A DNA stretch of 64,000 nucleotides from Theocolax elegans. Its lineage: Eukaryota; Arthropoda; Insecta; Hymenoptera; Cerocephalidae. The translations under genes were made by a program, and so were the position numbers. The DNA lies in contig CM047431.1 in NCBI GenBank assembly GCA_026168455.1, positions 28,089,569 to 28,153,568 on the forward strand, given 5' to 3'. A model generated the notes under the pieces. That model had not been told where the DNA came from. It ran no database searches and saw only the letters and a list, made by a program, of their open reading frames with translations. Shown here piece by piece: positions 1 through 11,494 of the stretch (position 1 is its first letter; every line of letters starts with the position of its first letter).

Positions 1-1
1 T

Positions 2-322
2 CGAGGCTATACTCTACATACTATATATGGATGGTCACTTCACCTTTTTGGAGCAGTGTTCAGTTCAATTACTCATTTATTGACAACATTAAATAAAGAA
101 AATTATGAAGAGAATAACAAGAAATCAGAAATAACAGAAGAAGTGGAACTAAAAGAAATTAAAGTTATACCGAAGATTTCATCTCCCATGCAACCTCCAC
201 CAATCCCAAATAGACCACCATCAATATTCCCATCAAAAATTAATCCTACAATTACTCTATCAGGTAAAAATATGTCAAATTCACATTCAAAAAATCATAA
301 TATTTTTTCGTTAAATGTATAA
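2..322 (+). CDS. C-terminal part of an unidentified reading frame (5' end outside window)
   Basis: The frame is open from base 2 to a TAA at 320-322, about 106 codons, and probably continues to the left of the window. The first 25 or so residues are hydrophobic and aromatic (YGWSLHLFGAVFSSI), which looks like the end of a membrane segment. A Lys/Glu/Asn-rich stretch follows, then a proline-rich segment (PPPIPNRPPSIFP). A poly(A)/(AAT)n run starts about 10 bases after the stop. I do not recognise the family. It could be the last exon of a host membrane protein with a cytoplasmic tail. A chance open frame is also possible, since AT-rich DNA with this composition rarely gives proline clusters but can. 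Confidence 0.35.
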   Translation, partial: RGYTLHTIYGWSLHLFGAVFSSITHLLTTLNKENYEENNKKSEITEEVELKEIKVIPKISSPMQPPPIPNRPPSIFPSKINPTITLSGKNMSNSHSKNHNIFSLNV

Positions 323-330
323 AAAAAAAA

Positions 331-331
331 A

Positions 332-366
<35 letters not shown>
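331..366. repeat. (AAT)n microsatellite
   Basis: A poly(A) run followed by about ten AAT triplets, just after the stop codon of the preceding frame. Confidence 0.9.
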
Positions 367-369
<3 letters not shown>

Positions 370-1241
370 GAGAGAAAATTGCACACTATTTTTTTTTTCC
401 TTAAATGTTTTCACAAAATAGTGTACAATACTTAAGCGGGGAGGATAGTGAATATTAATTCACAACAGATGGAGTAGCGATATTAATTCAATATTACATA
501 ATTAATACATAATATTAATTCAATATACAATATTAATTCACAATGGATGGAGTAGCGTTGTCGATTTATGCAATTTGTTTGGAAGTGCGCGCGGAAGCAA
601 AACAAGGTCAATGTTCGCTTGTAAGTGTTTGAAGTTTTGTTTGTATTGTAGCACAGGTGGTCGACTCAATACATACATGAAAGTGTGTCCTAAAATCATG
701 TAATCGATTGATTGCTAATACTAAAAGGAAGTTGATATCGTTCCGATATGCAACGTCTGGCCCCCCAGGTGTTACGTCATAAGACGTATACTTTTAATTT
801 TGTAATTTTTTTAATCGACAACAAGTCGTAACTAACAACTGCAACTTAAAGAATGCGAACGTAGAGTTTCGTAAATGACCTGGATATTAGCAATGAATCG
901 AAGAGTCAAAATGCAAACTCAGCGATTTGTTAAATGAGATCATGGTAATATTCGACTAACATTTGTAAATTAATTTACAATAAATTGAAGATGTTGACCT
1001 ACAATTAGGCAGTTCGAAACACGCGTCGGCTCGTCTCTCAAGTGTTTAAGACTGAGAGTACTAATTATAAAGAAATCAAGAATATTGTAAAAGTGCAAAA
1101 TTAATAAATTATATAATATATTTAAATCAATTATAAACAAAGTGTTAATTATTCATTTACTTAAAATACAAGGAAGCAAAGATCTTCAAGAGAAGAAATA
1201 CTGAGTAAGTACTCAATTTATATAAAAATAATTAATTAATA
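367..1241. other. No gene seen; short direct repeat
   Basis: AT-rich DNA without a supported gene. A 30-base segment (about 451-480) containing ATTAATTCACAACAGATGG recurs with one or two changes at 528-557, so a 77-bp duplication is present. Confidence 0.6.
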
Positions 1242-1279
1242 CTAGTGTGGAAAGAGCTCTCCTTCTTTCCTGCCACTAG
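1242..1279. repeat. Imperfect hairpin, 38 bp
   Basis: CTAGTG pairs with CACTAG at the outer ends and GGAAAGA with TCTTTCC inside, leaving a small CT-rich loop. It lies about 100 bases before the gag remnant and may be the scar of a small element. Confidence 0.5.
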
Positions 1280-1368
1280 ATAATACGTTTATATCCTGTA
1301 AAACATACTCTTCGTTTACCTAAACATTCCCTAGTTTCGAGTCCTGGCTAAGCGACAGGCATCATTGT

Positions 1369-1683
1369 TTAGATTAAACTTTTAGTATTCAGGACATAAC
1401 AGTCGAACCGGGTCAGAAAGAGGTCACAGAACTCCTGCCACTCGAATTCCAGGTCTCGATAACATTGCCACCATCTCTCGGCTTCTCCTTTGAGACCGCT
1501 CTCGGCTGTCCGCGTTCTTTGCTCCTCGGGAATACGATTGGCTGTCGTGTATTCCTCGATTCCGCATTCAGGTGTGTCCTGTGAAGTGGAGGCAGCTGTT
1601 GGTTTCAAGTCCGGTGCGGAACTGAGTGACGGAGTCTCCAAATCAGTGCGGACGGCAGTCGTTCGTTTATTCTTGGGCGCCAC
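1369..1683 (-). pseudogene. Ty3/gypsy-type gag N-terminal remnant
   Basis: A 104-codon minus-strand frame starting with ATG at 1683. The first half is polar and low complexity. Residues 63-95 read GLKGEAERWWQCYRDLEFEW and continue with EFCDLFLTRF, the classic retrotransposon gag signature (L-x-G-x-A-x-x-W-W, later W-x-x-F and F-x-x-x-F). The ATG lies about 165 bases downstream (minus sense) of a tRNA-Lys primer-binding site, as expected for a gag leader. The frame ends soon after the signature, so the rest of gag and all of pol are missing. This is a 5' fragment of an LTR element, distinct in sequence from the two gypsy copies further right. Confidence 0.65.
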
Positions 1684-1847
1684 TTGGTGTTTTTCTACTC
1701 CCAGAAGTAGTGTAGGCTGCTGCGATCTGGTCTGCGGTCACTGCGAGGTTGGTGTTCGCCCTGACATAGGCAATTACATCGGTCCGGCTAGTGGTCAGCT
1801 CGGCGTGGATTCCTCCGGCTCCTGCCGAAGAAGACAGATGATGTCTG

Positions 1848-1865
1848 GCCCCACGTTGGGCGCCA
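1848..1865 (-). promoter_or_regulatory. Primer-binding site matching tRNA-Lys 3' end
   Basis: Minus strand reads TGGCGCCCAACGTGGGGC. It is complementary to the 3' end of insect tRNA-Lys(CUU), ...GCCCCACGTTGGGCGCCA, over 18 bases. It is followed downstream by a gag frame and preceded by ACA and a TT spacer, the normal LTR/PBS arrangement. Confidence 0.75.
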
Positions 1866-1867
1866 AA

Positions 1868-2037
1868 TGTCGTAAGCCGGCGCGTCGGGTGACGCTGGCG
1901 AGTCCAGTGTCGACGGTATGTAGGCCAGGAAGGCCGAGCAGATGCTGGTCCGCTGATCGATACTACATACTATGTATAAGCTATATGTATAAAGGCCGTG
2001 TGATTCACGCCTAGTTATAGTATGCTTGCGTATAACA
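1868..2037 (-). repeat. Candidate LTR of the gag remnant
   Basis: In minus orientation the segment starts TGTTATACGC and ends TTACGACA two bases before the PBS, so it has TG...CA ends. A TATA-like run lies in the middle. The inner end is well supported by the PBS; the outer end is a guess from the first suitable TGT. At 170 bp it would be a short LTR. Confidence 0.4.
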
Positions 2038-2157
2038 TGTTATTAATAAAAGTGATTAATCACATACCATAACATTTTTACATGTTAAATAACGTGATTA
2101 TTTCGTTGTAAATTTTCAAGAGAAAGGTATTTAGAACTGTAAATTCGGACTTTTAGG

Positions 2158-2267
2158 GTACGAATTTTGTACAAATTGCGGACGAATTCCGTATCAATTT
2201 TGTACTGATTTTGCGCTAAATTTAGTGCTGATTTTGTACTAAATTCGTACTAATTTTTTTAATAGGG
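2158..2267. mobile_element. Terminal array of a CCCTxxT-type element (GTAC motif, 11-bp period)
   Basis: About nine copies of an 11-mer GTACNAATTTT run in tandem and end in ACTAATTTTTTTAATAGGG. Read from the other strand the end is CCCTATTAAAAAAATTAGTAC. This terminus matches the ends of the elements at 12,653-16,512 and 21,189-22,508. The opposite end was not found, so this may be a truncated copy. Confidence 0.45.
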
Positions 2268-2280
2268 GTAATATTGCCAA

Positions 2281-2641
2281 CCATACTTTTGTAATATTTT
2301 CTGATATTTTAAGTGATAGAAAATGTTTCTTTTCATTATTTCTAAATTATTGTGCAATATTAGAGAAAATATTTTATGGTATATTTCAAAAAATATCTCT
2401 AACATTTATTAAAGATATATTTGACATGGTATTAATCCTCATAAATGATAATAAATGAAGTCCTTTCATATGCTAATTATTAAAATTTTTTATTCGTTTT
2501 TTTCAATATTCGCGTGAATAGTCACGTGACTAATCACGCGATTAAATGTTCCATAAAGTCACGCGATAAGTCACGCAATAAATACCATGACAAATCGCGC
2601 TATGATTCCCGTGATTAACCGCGTAATTCTTTTCAGTATGG
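2281..2641. mobile_element. Related small element with CACG/CGCG 12-bp motif array
   Basis: The right half (about 2,508-2,641) holds ten or so blocks of CACGTGA, CACGCGA or CGCG spaced about 12 bp apart, ending in AATTCTTTTCAGTATGG. Read inward this is CCATACTGAAAAGAATTACG, again the CCxTxxTxAAAA pattern. A 7-bp inverted copy CCATACT starts at 2281, but no target duplication is visible and the left end is uncertain. Confidence 0.35.
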
Positions 2642-3780
2642 CTTTTTATCACACAAACATTTTTGACGAAATGCTGCATTATATTTGCTAATAAATCAAC
2701 AATACTGTAAAAATGTTTTTACCTAAAAAATTAGCAAAAGATAATTTAAATGAAAAAATTATTTCCAGGTTGAATTTGTTGTTGAATTCGAACCGGGATT
2801 GAATAATTTTAAAAGCCAGCTCCAAGAACTAAGAAATGCACAATCGAGAGTTTATTTATTGTATGCATCGTAAGTAAACAATAAGATATGCAGAATATAA
2901 TATTAATTATTGCTTGATAATATATATCATATATGAAATAAGTATTTAATAGCAATAATCTGTTATATAATGTTATGTATATTTTTTACTCAGCTAAAAA
3001 CGATTTAAGGTAAATTTGTTAAGTATTAGTGTAATTGCCGCTGTATATAATTATTAAAGTGAAAATTTTGAATTATTGATTTTTTAGGGTAAATTCAAGT
3101 TGTAATAACAAAACTTTTAACATCTAATTGTGAAAATCGTATGTTTTATCTGCCAGGATTCGTAGACCTCCTCACGTATTATATTAATTAAAAAAATGTA
3201 CATATATAAATAAATTACATCACTAAAATGGAAAAATACTTGTGACCTGGTGGATCTGCTTGGAACAGATCACCCGTCATTTAGGGCTTTGTAGTACCGA
3301 CGTGGCCAGCGCAAGAATCGCCACTTGACCAATTACGGTCGTAGCGTAGTGTTCGCGTGTTTTAATTTGTAGCAAATGAGTCTCTTTGTTACACACTATA
3401 TATAACAAAAACAGTGTTCATCTAATAATTGTTAAACAGTTAACACTGGTACAACTTTACTCATAGTCGAATAGAGTCAAGGGACATTTTCAAAAATAGT
3501 TGTTGTTATATACAGCGTGAAAACGCCAAAAGATACAAATTCGCAAAAGTACGCTTAGACAGATACAATGTTTTACAAAATTCAGAGAATGCAGTGAACG
3601 ATTACAAAACGTTGTTATAGTATCTGCATAACATTAATGTGTACAATTTAAAAGTTTTCGTGATCGCAGGCCTCAAATTGTTTAATTGTTCAATGTTAAG
3701 GGGGTGCCATACTAGATTATTACCGACCGAGTCGGATGGATACATTATTACACTTAATGAACAAATTGTGGTTTTATTTG
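2642..3780. other. No gene seen
   Basis: AT-rich unique-looking DNA. A short GC-richer patch at 3,240-3,400 (with a small TGGATCTGCTTGGAACAGATCA hairpin-like segment) has no coding signal I can support. Confidence 0.5.
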
Positions 3781-3997
3781 CAAAACGCAAATACAGAAGC
3801 ACTAGATAATCACATAATACGCATTTATACGAAGTTTGAAGTCAATATGTGAAGGACACCCTAAAAAAAGTTTGCACGGAAAAAATAGTCATTTTTCCGT
3901 GCAGAAATTTCTTAGGGTGTCCTTGTTGTATTGATCTGGAACTTTGTAGAAAGACATATTACACCTTTATCTAGTGCTTCTGTATTTGCGTTTTGCA
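3781..3997. mobile_element. Palindromic MITE-like element, 217 bp
   Basis: The outer 29 bases (CAAAACGCAAATACAGAAGC...) at 3,781-3,809 recur as their exact reverse complement at 3,969-3,997. Inside, GGACACCCTAA pairs with TTAGGGTGTCC and GCACGGAAAAA with TTTTTCCGTGC around a 7-base centre. The whole piece can fold into one long hairpin. No protein is encoded; no clear target duplication was found. Confidence 0.65.
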
Positions 3998-4518
3998 TAA
4001 TATTGACAAAAAATAAATAGTTTATATTATTGACAAAGTTATCTTAGTACCAATTTCGCCGCTAGAGTGCGCGACGCGCTTAGTCTGTACTTTGTATTGT
4101 ATACTTAGCGTGGAAGCACATTCGCAAATGGTTGTAGCAATATGGCGCTAAATACCATAATTCATACACCGGCATTATATCAATAAAAGACATATAATAA
4201 AAGTCGTGTTTATGCATTGCAGAATGAAGACATTCTTAGCTTATTTATGCTGGGCAACAATGGAAAGCAAAGACGATAAAAAATCAAAATATTTTTATTT
4301 CGAGGCCACGGTTGTCTTGCATGTTCCCATCTCTCTCCCTCTCTTTCACTCGAACCATCTCCGTCCATCTCTCTCTCTCACTCTCTATCTCTCGCTTTAC
4401 CAGAATACGTACGCGCATGCGCATGCGCAATTTTCGGATAACTAGTGACGAACTTCTCGCGGCTCGAGTCCCGTTGCAGGATTACCAAGATTGCTCGGTA
4501 CAGAAAACACGTAAAATT
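3998..4518. other. No gene seen; pyrimidine-rich simple sequence
   Basis: Holds a CT-rich low-complexity run at about 4,328-4,395 and an alternating GCATGCGCATGCGC segment near 4,415. Open frames here follow the simple repeat and the following array and are not considered genes. Confidence 0.5.
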
Positions 4519-6480
4519 GTCAGTTGGAGGCCTAGGCGGCCGGCTCGCGCGTCGAGTCGTCGAGTTAGCCGGCCGCGTAGGCTATATTCGGCGGTGTGTA
4601 TGGATAGAAATCGTTTTTCCCGGGGATTAAATCGATTTAAATATCTCTCGTTTGACTGAACAAAGTAGCAATGGGTTTTTCTATATTAATAAATTAGAAG
4701 TATTATTTACAATCATGATTTATTAATAAATATTTTGAAAAACATAAAAACGAAAACTAAAAATAATTATTAAATTCTTATTAAAATGCGACAAATCACA
4801 AAAAAAATTACAATTGTGGGTTTAATAACAATAATAATTATACACGGGTATTGTTTACGCTAAACGACACATTCATAGAATTTAGATGAACTCGTAAAAT
4901 GACAAAAAAAATCAAGCACGTGTAAATAAGCGAAAAATTGTCAGCTGGAGGCCTAGACGGCCGGCTTGCGCGTCGTGTCGTCGAGTTAGCCGGCCGCGTA
5001 GGCTATATTCGGCGGTGTGTAAGGCAGGTTATTGATTTTCCCGGGGACTAAATCGATTTAAATATCTCTCGTTTGACTGAACAAAGTAGCAATGGGTTTT
5101 TCTATATTAATAAATTAGAAGTATTATTTTCATTCATCATTTACTAATAAATATTATGAAAAACAAAAAACGAAAACTAAGAATAATAATTAAATTCGTA
5201 TTAAAATGCGAAAAATTAAAAAAAAAATTAGTATTGTGGGTTTAATAAAAATAATAATTATACACGGGTATTGTTTACGCTAAACGACACATTCATAGAA
5301 TTTAGATGAACTCGTAAGATGACAAACAACAATCATGCACGTGTAAATAAGCGAAACATTGTCAGTTGGAGGCCTAGGCGGCCGGCTCGCGCGTCGAGTC
5401 GTCGAGTTATCCGGCCGCGTAGGCTATATTCAGCGGTGTGTAAGGATATAAATCGTTTTACCCGGGGATTAAATTGATTTAAATATCTCTCGTTTGACTG
5501 AACAAAGTAGTAATGGGTTTTTCTATATTAATAAATTAGAAGTATTATTTACATTCATGATTTATTAATAAATATTTTGAAAAACATAAAAACGAAAACT
5601 AAAAATAATTATTAAATTCTTATTAAAATGCGACAAATCACAAAAAAAATTAGAATTGTGGGTTTAATAACAATAATAATTATACACGGGTATTGTTTAC
5701 GCTAAACGACACATTCATAGAATTTAGATGTACTCGTAAAATGACAAACAAAAATAAAGCACGTGTAAATAAGCGAAAAATTGTCAGTTGGAGGCCTTGG
5801 CGGCCGGCTCGCGCGTCGAGTCGTCGAGTTAGCCGGCCGCGTAGGCTATATTCGGCGGTGTGTATGGATAGAAATCGTTTTTCCCGGGAATTAAATTGAT
5901 TTAAATATCTCTCGTTTGACTGAACAAAATAGCAATGGGTTTTTTTATATTGATAAATTAGAAATATTATTTATATTCATAATTTACTACTAAATATTAT
6001 ATATTCTTAATTATTGTTTTATTGAACTACACATCTATAGGAATTAGATATATTAGTTGAAACAAAATGATAACGAATAAATAGACATATCAAAAAGAGA
6101 AAAGGGCTAAAATGTTTGGATTGTTTGTTTAATAAAGGAATAATAAATTAATTGTTTATTGTTTAAGACGAAACCAGACATCTATAGACTTTCGATATAT
6201 TTTATAGCGAAAGCAAAAAATTACAATTAAATTCGTTTTAAAATGTCAAAAATATTAATATTCTTTATTTAATAAAAATAATAATTATACATGGGTATTG
6301 TTTACGCTAAACGACACATTCATAGAATTTAGATGAACTCGTAATATGACAAACAGAAATCAAGGTCGTTTAAAGGAGTGAAAAATTGTCAGTCGGAGGC
6401 CTAGGCGGCCGGCTCGCGCGTCGAGTCATCGCGTTAGCCGGCCGCGTAGGCTATATTCGTCGTTATGTGAGGTTGAATAT
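4519..6480. repeat. Tandem array, about 421-bp unit, 4-5 copies
   Basis: Units start at about 4,519, 4,940, 5,361, 5,783 and a diverged one at 6,387. The first three spacings are 421, 421 and 422 bp; the fourth is about 604, because extra AT-rich DNA sits in the last interval. Each unit has a GC-rich head in which GCGGCCGGCT pairs with AGCCGGCCGC across a 21-base loop, followed by about 340 bases of AT-rich DNA. Open frames in the GC head recur in each copy but are short and follow the repeat. Confidence 0.85.
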
Positions 6481-6940
6481 CGCATAATTTAAAAAATTTC
6501 TCGTATTATTTAAATTATTTGCTAATAATAGTTTTTAATTAATTGTGATAGTTATGTAGTAGATTGCTATGCATTAACAGATGCTATACAAATTAGTAAA
6601 AATTAATAAGAAATCACGGACTTTTATCAAGTCGCGAGTGTCGATAGAACGGGTTGCGTCGGTCTCTCGTTCGACTAGAGTCCGTGCGCGCATGCGCAGT
6701 TGTGCTTCCCGCATCGATACTAGTGAGGTTCACGTCGCTTGGGACCGTTTCAGCTGGATAACGAAACGGCTTGTATACATTGTTGTGTTTTTTCGTGAGC
6801 ATTGTGGTATATGGTGAAAAATTCGTAATACTGGATGTTGAATTTCTGACTACATCAATGTTGCCGAGTTCATACAATTACTCTTGTATAAGATAAATAC
6901 CCAGCTATCCAGTGTTTGATGGCGTCCGACTTAAAGGTTA
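6481..6940. other. No gene seen
   Basis: Mixed-composition DNA. A 78-codon open frame around 6,581-6,817 has no recognisable domain and is matched by an equally long frame on the other strand, so I do not call it. Confidence 0.5.
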
Positions 6941-7870
6941 TGTGTGATAGCCAAGGAACTGCAAACAAATCATGTGTGATGGATGTCGGGCTATCTTGTA
7001 GGTGAGAAATTAACTGATTGACCGTATTTATGAGAGTTGTGTTTATAGGTTAGGTTGCTGTTTTTCTCTTCAATTATTGCATTGATCATTTTTTATTTGT
7101 ATGAATGTTTAGTTCATGTACAAAAAACTTTTTAGATACTACCAGGTTGGCGCCAAAGTGCATTTGTACATCCCTGTCAGTAGTCGGATCCGGATTGAAA
7201 TTCATTTGGACTTTCTTAATCCAGGTAACCTCCTGTTACTAATAGATAGCTACGACAGCCATGAAATTTTCGAATTAACAGTAGACTTATGATGTCATTG
7301 AATCCTCTAGCTAATGCTGAATACAATTGCCAATTGGACCTCGAACAGCTGTTTATAATAGCAATGGAATCTCCATCTAACTGCTGGTTACAGTAGCCAT
7401 AGGATCTCTACCTGTGAGTTGGTTACTGTCCATATTTACGTCCACTAATCATCTACCAAACCCAAGTACTTCAATTAATGCAACGGCTTTTGTCTGTATT
7501 AGTAATTAAGCAGTCCATATACGAGAAATTTCAGGTACTCCTTGCATACACGTATTAAAGGTTATGCTTGATAATACTCAATGCCAAACCATTATGCAGA
7601 TCTTATTCTCTACCTAAAGAAGTACAATCAAATTATGTGTGAAGGATGTAGGACTATCTTGTGAGTGAACAATTAACCGATTGACCGTAATTATGAGAGT
7701 TGCGTTTGTAGATTAGGTTACTGTTCTTACTCTTCAATTATTGCATCGGTTTCCTTTTATATGTGTGAATGATAAGTTCATGTAAAAAAACTTTTTAGGT
7801 ACTTCCAGGTTAATGTCTAAGTGCATTTGTACATCTCTGTCAGTGGTCGGAATAGGATTGAAGTTTAGTA
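6941..7870. repeat. Diverged direct repeat, about 690 bp apart
   Basis: The segment at about 6,950-7,190 (ATGTGTGATGGATGTCGGGC..., GACCGTATTTATGAGAGTTG, then a CATTTGTACAT block) recurs at about 7,635-7,860 with roughly 10-15% differences. It is a duplicated repeat family of unknown type. Confidence 0.65.
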
Positions 7871-8039
7871 CAACATTCATAGAATCTTCCACTAAATGCA
7901 GACTGCGATGACAATGGATTCTTTATTTATCTGCTGTCTACTAGCCAACTAGTCCTGCATCTAACTACTGTTTGCGATGCCCATGTCAACTCCAGCTAGC
8001 GCTTAGCTACGATGCCAACATAAATTTTTATTAAGTAGA

Positions 8040-10330
8040 TTTGGGTAAAATAAGGTAATTCATATAATGATTGCATTGAACAGCATATCAGATGCAGAAA
8101 ACGAATGCATAAAAAGTGTAGTAATACAGCCAAAAACGTTTTACTAAAAAAAAAAAAATTTATAGCAATAGTTGTTAAATTGATTATTATAATAATTTTG
8201 GTTTCAAAATTCCTGCATCGTCTGCGTAACAAAATGCAGAAAACGATTGCATGGAAAAAGTATAGCATTAGTTGTCAAAATGATTAATGAATAATTTAAT
8301 GGTAACAATTCCTGCATCGTCTGCCTAACAAAATGCAGAAAACGATCGCATACAATTATGTATAGCAATAGATGTATAATTGATTATTGTAATAATTTTG
8401 GTTTCAAAATTCCTGCATCGTCTGCGTATCAAAATGCAGAAAACGATTGCATGGAAAATGTATAACAGTAGTTGTCAAAATGATAATTGTATAATTTTAT
8501 GGTAACAATTCGTGCATCGTCTGCCCAACAAAATGCAGAAAACGATGGCATAGAATTATGTATAGCAATAGCTGTTAAATTGATTATTGTAATAATTTTG
8601 GTTTAAAAATTCCTGCATCGTCTGCGTATCAAAATGCAGAAAACGATTACATGGAAAATGTATAACAGTAGTTGTCACAATGATCATTGTATAACTTTAT
8701 GGTAACAATTCGTGCATCGTCTGCCTAAGAAAATGCAGAAAACGATCGCATAGAATTATGTATAGCAATAGTTGTATAATTGATTATTGTAATAATTTTT
8801 GGTTTCAAAATTCCTGCATCGTCTGCGGATAAAAATGCAGAAAACGATTGCATGGAAAATGTATAGCAGAAGTTGTCAAAATGATTATTGTATAATTTTA
8901 TGGTAACAATTCGTGCATCGTCTGCCCAACAAAATGCAGAAAACGATGGCATAGAATTATGTATATCAATAGTTGTCACAATGATCATTGTATAACTTTA
9001 TGGTAACAATTCGTGCATCGTCTGCCTAAAAAAATGCAGAAAACGATCGCATAGAATTATGTATAGCAATAGTTGTATAATTGATTATTGTAATAATTTT
9101 GGTTTCAAAATTCCTGCATCGTCTGCGGATAAAAATGCAGAAAACGATTGCATGGAAAATGTATAGCAGAAGTTGTCAAAATGATTATTGTATAATTTTA
9201 TGGTAACAATTCGTGCATCGTCTGCCCAACAAAATGCAGAAAACGATGGCATAGAATTATGTATATCAATAGTTGTCAAAATGATCATTGTATAATTTTA
9301 TGGTAACAATTCGTGCATCGTCTGCCTAAAAAAATGCAGAAAACGATCGCATAGAATTATGTATAGCAATAGTTGTATAATTGATTATTGTAATAATTTT
9401 TGGTTTCAAAATTCCTGCATCGTCTGCGGATAAAAATGCAGAAAACGATTGCATGGAAAATGTATAGCAGTAGTTGTCAAAATGATTATTGTATAATTTT
9501 ATGGTAACAATTCGTGCATCGTCTGCCCAACAAAATGCAGAAAACGATGGCATAGAATTATGTATAGCAATAGTTGTCAAAATGATCATTGTATAATTTT
9601 ATGGTAACAATTCGTGCATCGTCTACCTAACAAAATGCAGAAAACGATCGCATAGAATTATGTATAGCAATAGTTGTATAATTCATTATTGTAATAATTT
9701 TTGGTTTCAAAATTCCTGCATCGTCTGCGGATAAAAATGCAGAAAACGATTGCATGGAAAATGTATAAGAGTAGTTGTCAAAATGATCATTGTATAATTT
9801 TATGGTAACAATTCGTGCATCGTCTGCCGAACAAAATGCAGAAAACGATGGCATAGAATTATGTATAGCAATAGTTGTTAAATTGATTATTATAATAATT
9901 TTGGTTTCAAAATTCCTGCATCGTCTGCGTATCAAAATGCAGAAAACGATTGCATGGTAAAAGTATAGCAATAGTTGTCAAAATGATTAATGTATAATTT
10001 TATGGTAACAATTCGTGCATCGTCTGCCTAACAAAATGCAGAAAACGATCGCATAGAATTATGTATAGCAATAGTTGTATAATTGATTATTGTAATAATT
10101 TTGGTTTCAAAATTCATGCATTGTCTGCGTATCATAATGCAGATAACGATTGCACGGAAAATGTAGTAATAAATGTCAAATTATGTTTGTAAAAATTAAG
10201 TTGTATAATTCCTGCATCGTCTGCATATCAAAATGCAGAAAACGATTGCATGGAAAGTGGATAGCAATTGTTGTCAAAAAGATTATTGTAAAAATTCTGA
10301 TTAAAATATTCCTGCATCGTCTGCATATTT
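8040..10330. repeat. Hairpin minisatellite, 100-bp unit in 200-bp dimers, about 22 units
   Basis: Every ~100 bp the sequence carries TGCATCGTCTGC, a 10-base spacer and AATGCAGAAAACGAT, so ATCGT/ACGAT and CTGC/GCAG can pair in each unit. Units alternate between an A type (CAAAATTCCTGCATCG, CTGCGTATC or CTGCGGATA loop) and a B type (GGTAACAATTCGTGCATCG, CTGCCTAAC or CTGCCCAAC loop), giving a 200-bp higher-order repeat. The end units are more diverged than the centre. Several 60-114 codon frames in the array are by-products of the repeat. Confidence 0.9.
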
Positions 10331-10445
10331 TATGTTAAATAATGCAATCTACAAAGGTTATTTGTGAATGAATATGATAGCTAGAATGTACTATTGGCGC
10401 TGTCTACTGTGAGGTTATAGATTAATATAATTTTTAAAAGAGCGC

Positions 10446-11011
10446 TTTCACGTCAAAACAGAAAGAGCCTTGTCGAAGCTCTAATTTTACCGCATTTCGA
10501 CTACCCCTGCGCTGTTTTTCACGAACTGGATGCTACCAGGAATTTAAAGCTACAGCGTCTATTAAATGCTTGCGTTCGTTTTGTATGGGGTACTATTCCA
10601 TGGCGGGAACATGTGACACCTTACCGTCTTAAGCTGGGCTAGCTGTCGGTCGAGCTTATAAGATCCCTTTTCATTACTACTAGTGCTTTTAACATCATTT
10701 CCCATAATTCCCCTTCCTATATTGCTCGCCACTTCATTATTCGTGATGTTTCATTTCCTGCCCGTTCTTCCTCACGTCTCCCACCCTCATCCCTTTTCTA
10801 TCTTTCTCCTAGGACAGAGGCCCTTAATAACTCCTTCATTACCACTGCCTCTCGCCTCATTAATCACCTTCATTTCACTAATTTTGACCCTCTCCTCTTT
10901 AGTTCATTCAAATCATCACTCTCATCGTATCTATCTGAGCTCGATCGTCAGACATGGGACGGGAGATTGAGATATGAGGGAATTGCCTGCCCTTCCTTGC
11001 CTGATCTCTAA
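10446..11011 (+). pseudogene. Non-LTR retrotransposon (LINE) reverse transcriptase C-terminus
   Basis: One frame runs about 188 codons to a TAA at 11,009-11,011, with a single internal TAG near 10,640. It begins with SLVEALILPHFDYPCAVF and KLQRLLNACVRFVWG, the well-known post-catalytic region of Jockey/CR1-type LINE ORF2 (LV-x-AL-x-LP-x-FDY ... KLQRLQNACVRF). The end contains TWDGRLRYEGIACPSLPDL. The catalytic RT core and endonuclease are missing, as in typical 5'-truncated insertions. The clade within non-LTR elements cannot be fixed from this piece. Confidence 0.8.
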
Positions 11012-11395
11012 GGGTTTTATAGTTTGTATTTTATGTTTAAGGTCAGCCGATCTTCTATTGCGTTTTATTTTTCAATTATTTGCGTTTTAATTTCGCTCTT
11101 TTTATTTTTATTTATCTTGTTAAATTATTTTGTTATTAATTTTTATTTATTATTCTGTTATGTTATTTTTGTTATTATTTTGTTGTTATGCGATTTTAGT
11201 ATTTATAATTTATATTTTTATTTTTATTTTTGTAAATAACTTGTTATAGAATTATTATTGTTTTTATTTTATATTGTTTATCAACACTGCGTTTTATTTC
11301 TGCGTTTTATATCTCTTCTGAGATTCATATGTGTATTCGGGGTCTCACCCCAAAATACCCAAATAAATAATCAAATCAAATCAATTCTCTCTTCC
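11012..11395 (+). mobile_element. LINE 3' untranslated region and tail
   Basis: AT-rich DNA follows the LINE stop and ends in a GGGGTCTCACCCCAAAATACC segment and a short AAATC/AAATAA repeat tail (about 11,362-11,392), which is how many insect LINEs end. No protein is supported here. Confidence 0.55.
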
Positions 11396-11494
11396 TCTCG
11401 CTCTCTCTTTCTCCCTCTCAAAGTTAAATTTGAGAAGTGCTGTCAGGTACAATGTCAATGTATTCATCTTATTTAATAAAAATATTTCATTGTT

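Noticed and set aside
1490..2014. 174-codon plus-strand frame, the longest near the left end
   Set aside because: It runs antisense to the gag frame, primer-binding site and LTR of a retroelement and has no domain of its own.
2036..2110. Left end of the element whose right end is at 2,641
   Set aside because: CCATAACATTTTTACATG is loosely similar to the right terminus but the pairing is poor and flanking duplications are absent.
9627..9971. 114-codon and shorter frames across the 8-10 kb array
   Set aside because: They repeat the same 100-bp unit and exist only because of its period.
8040..10330. CRISPR array (regular repeats with variable parts)
   Set aside because: Units are similar along their whole length, with no unique spacers, and the sequence is eukaryotic.
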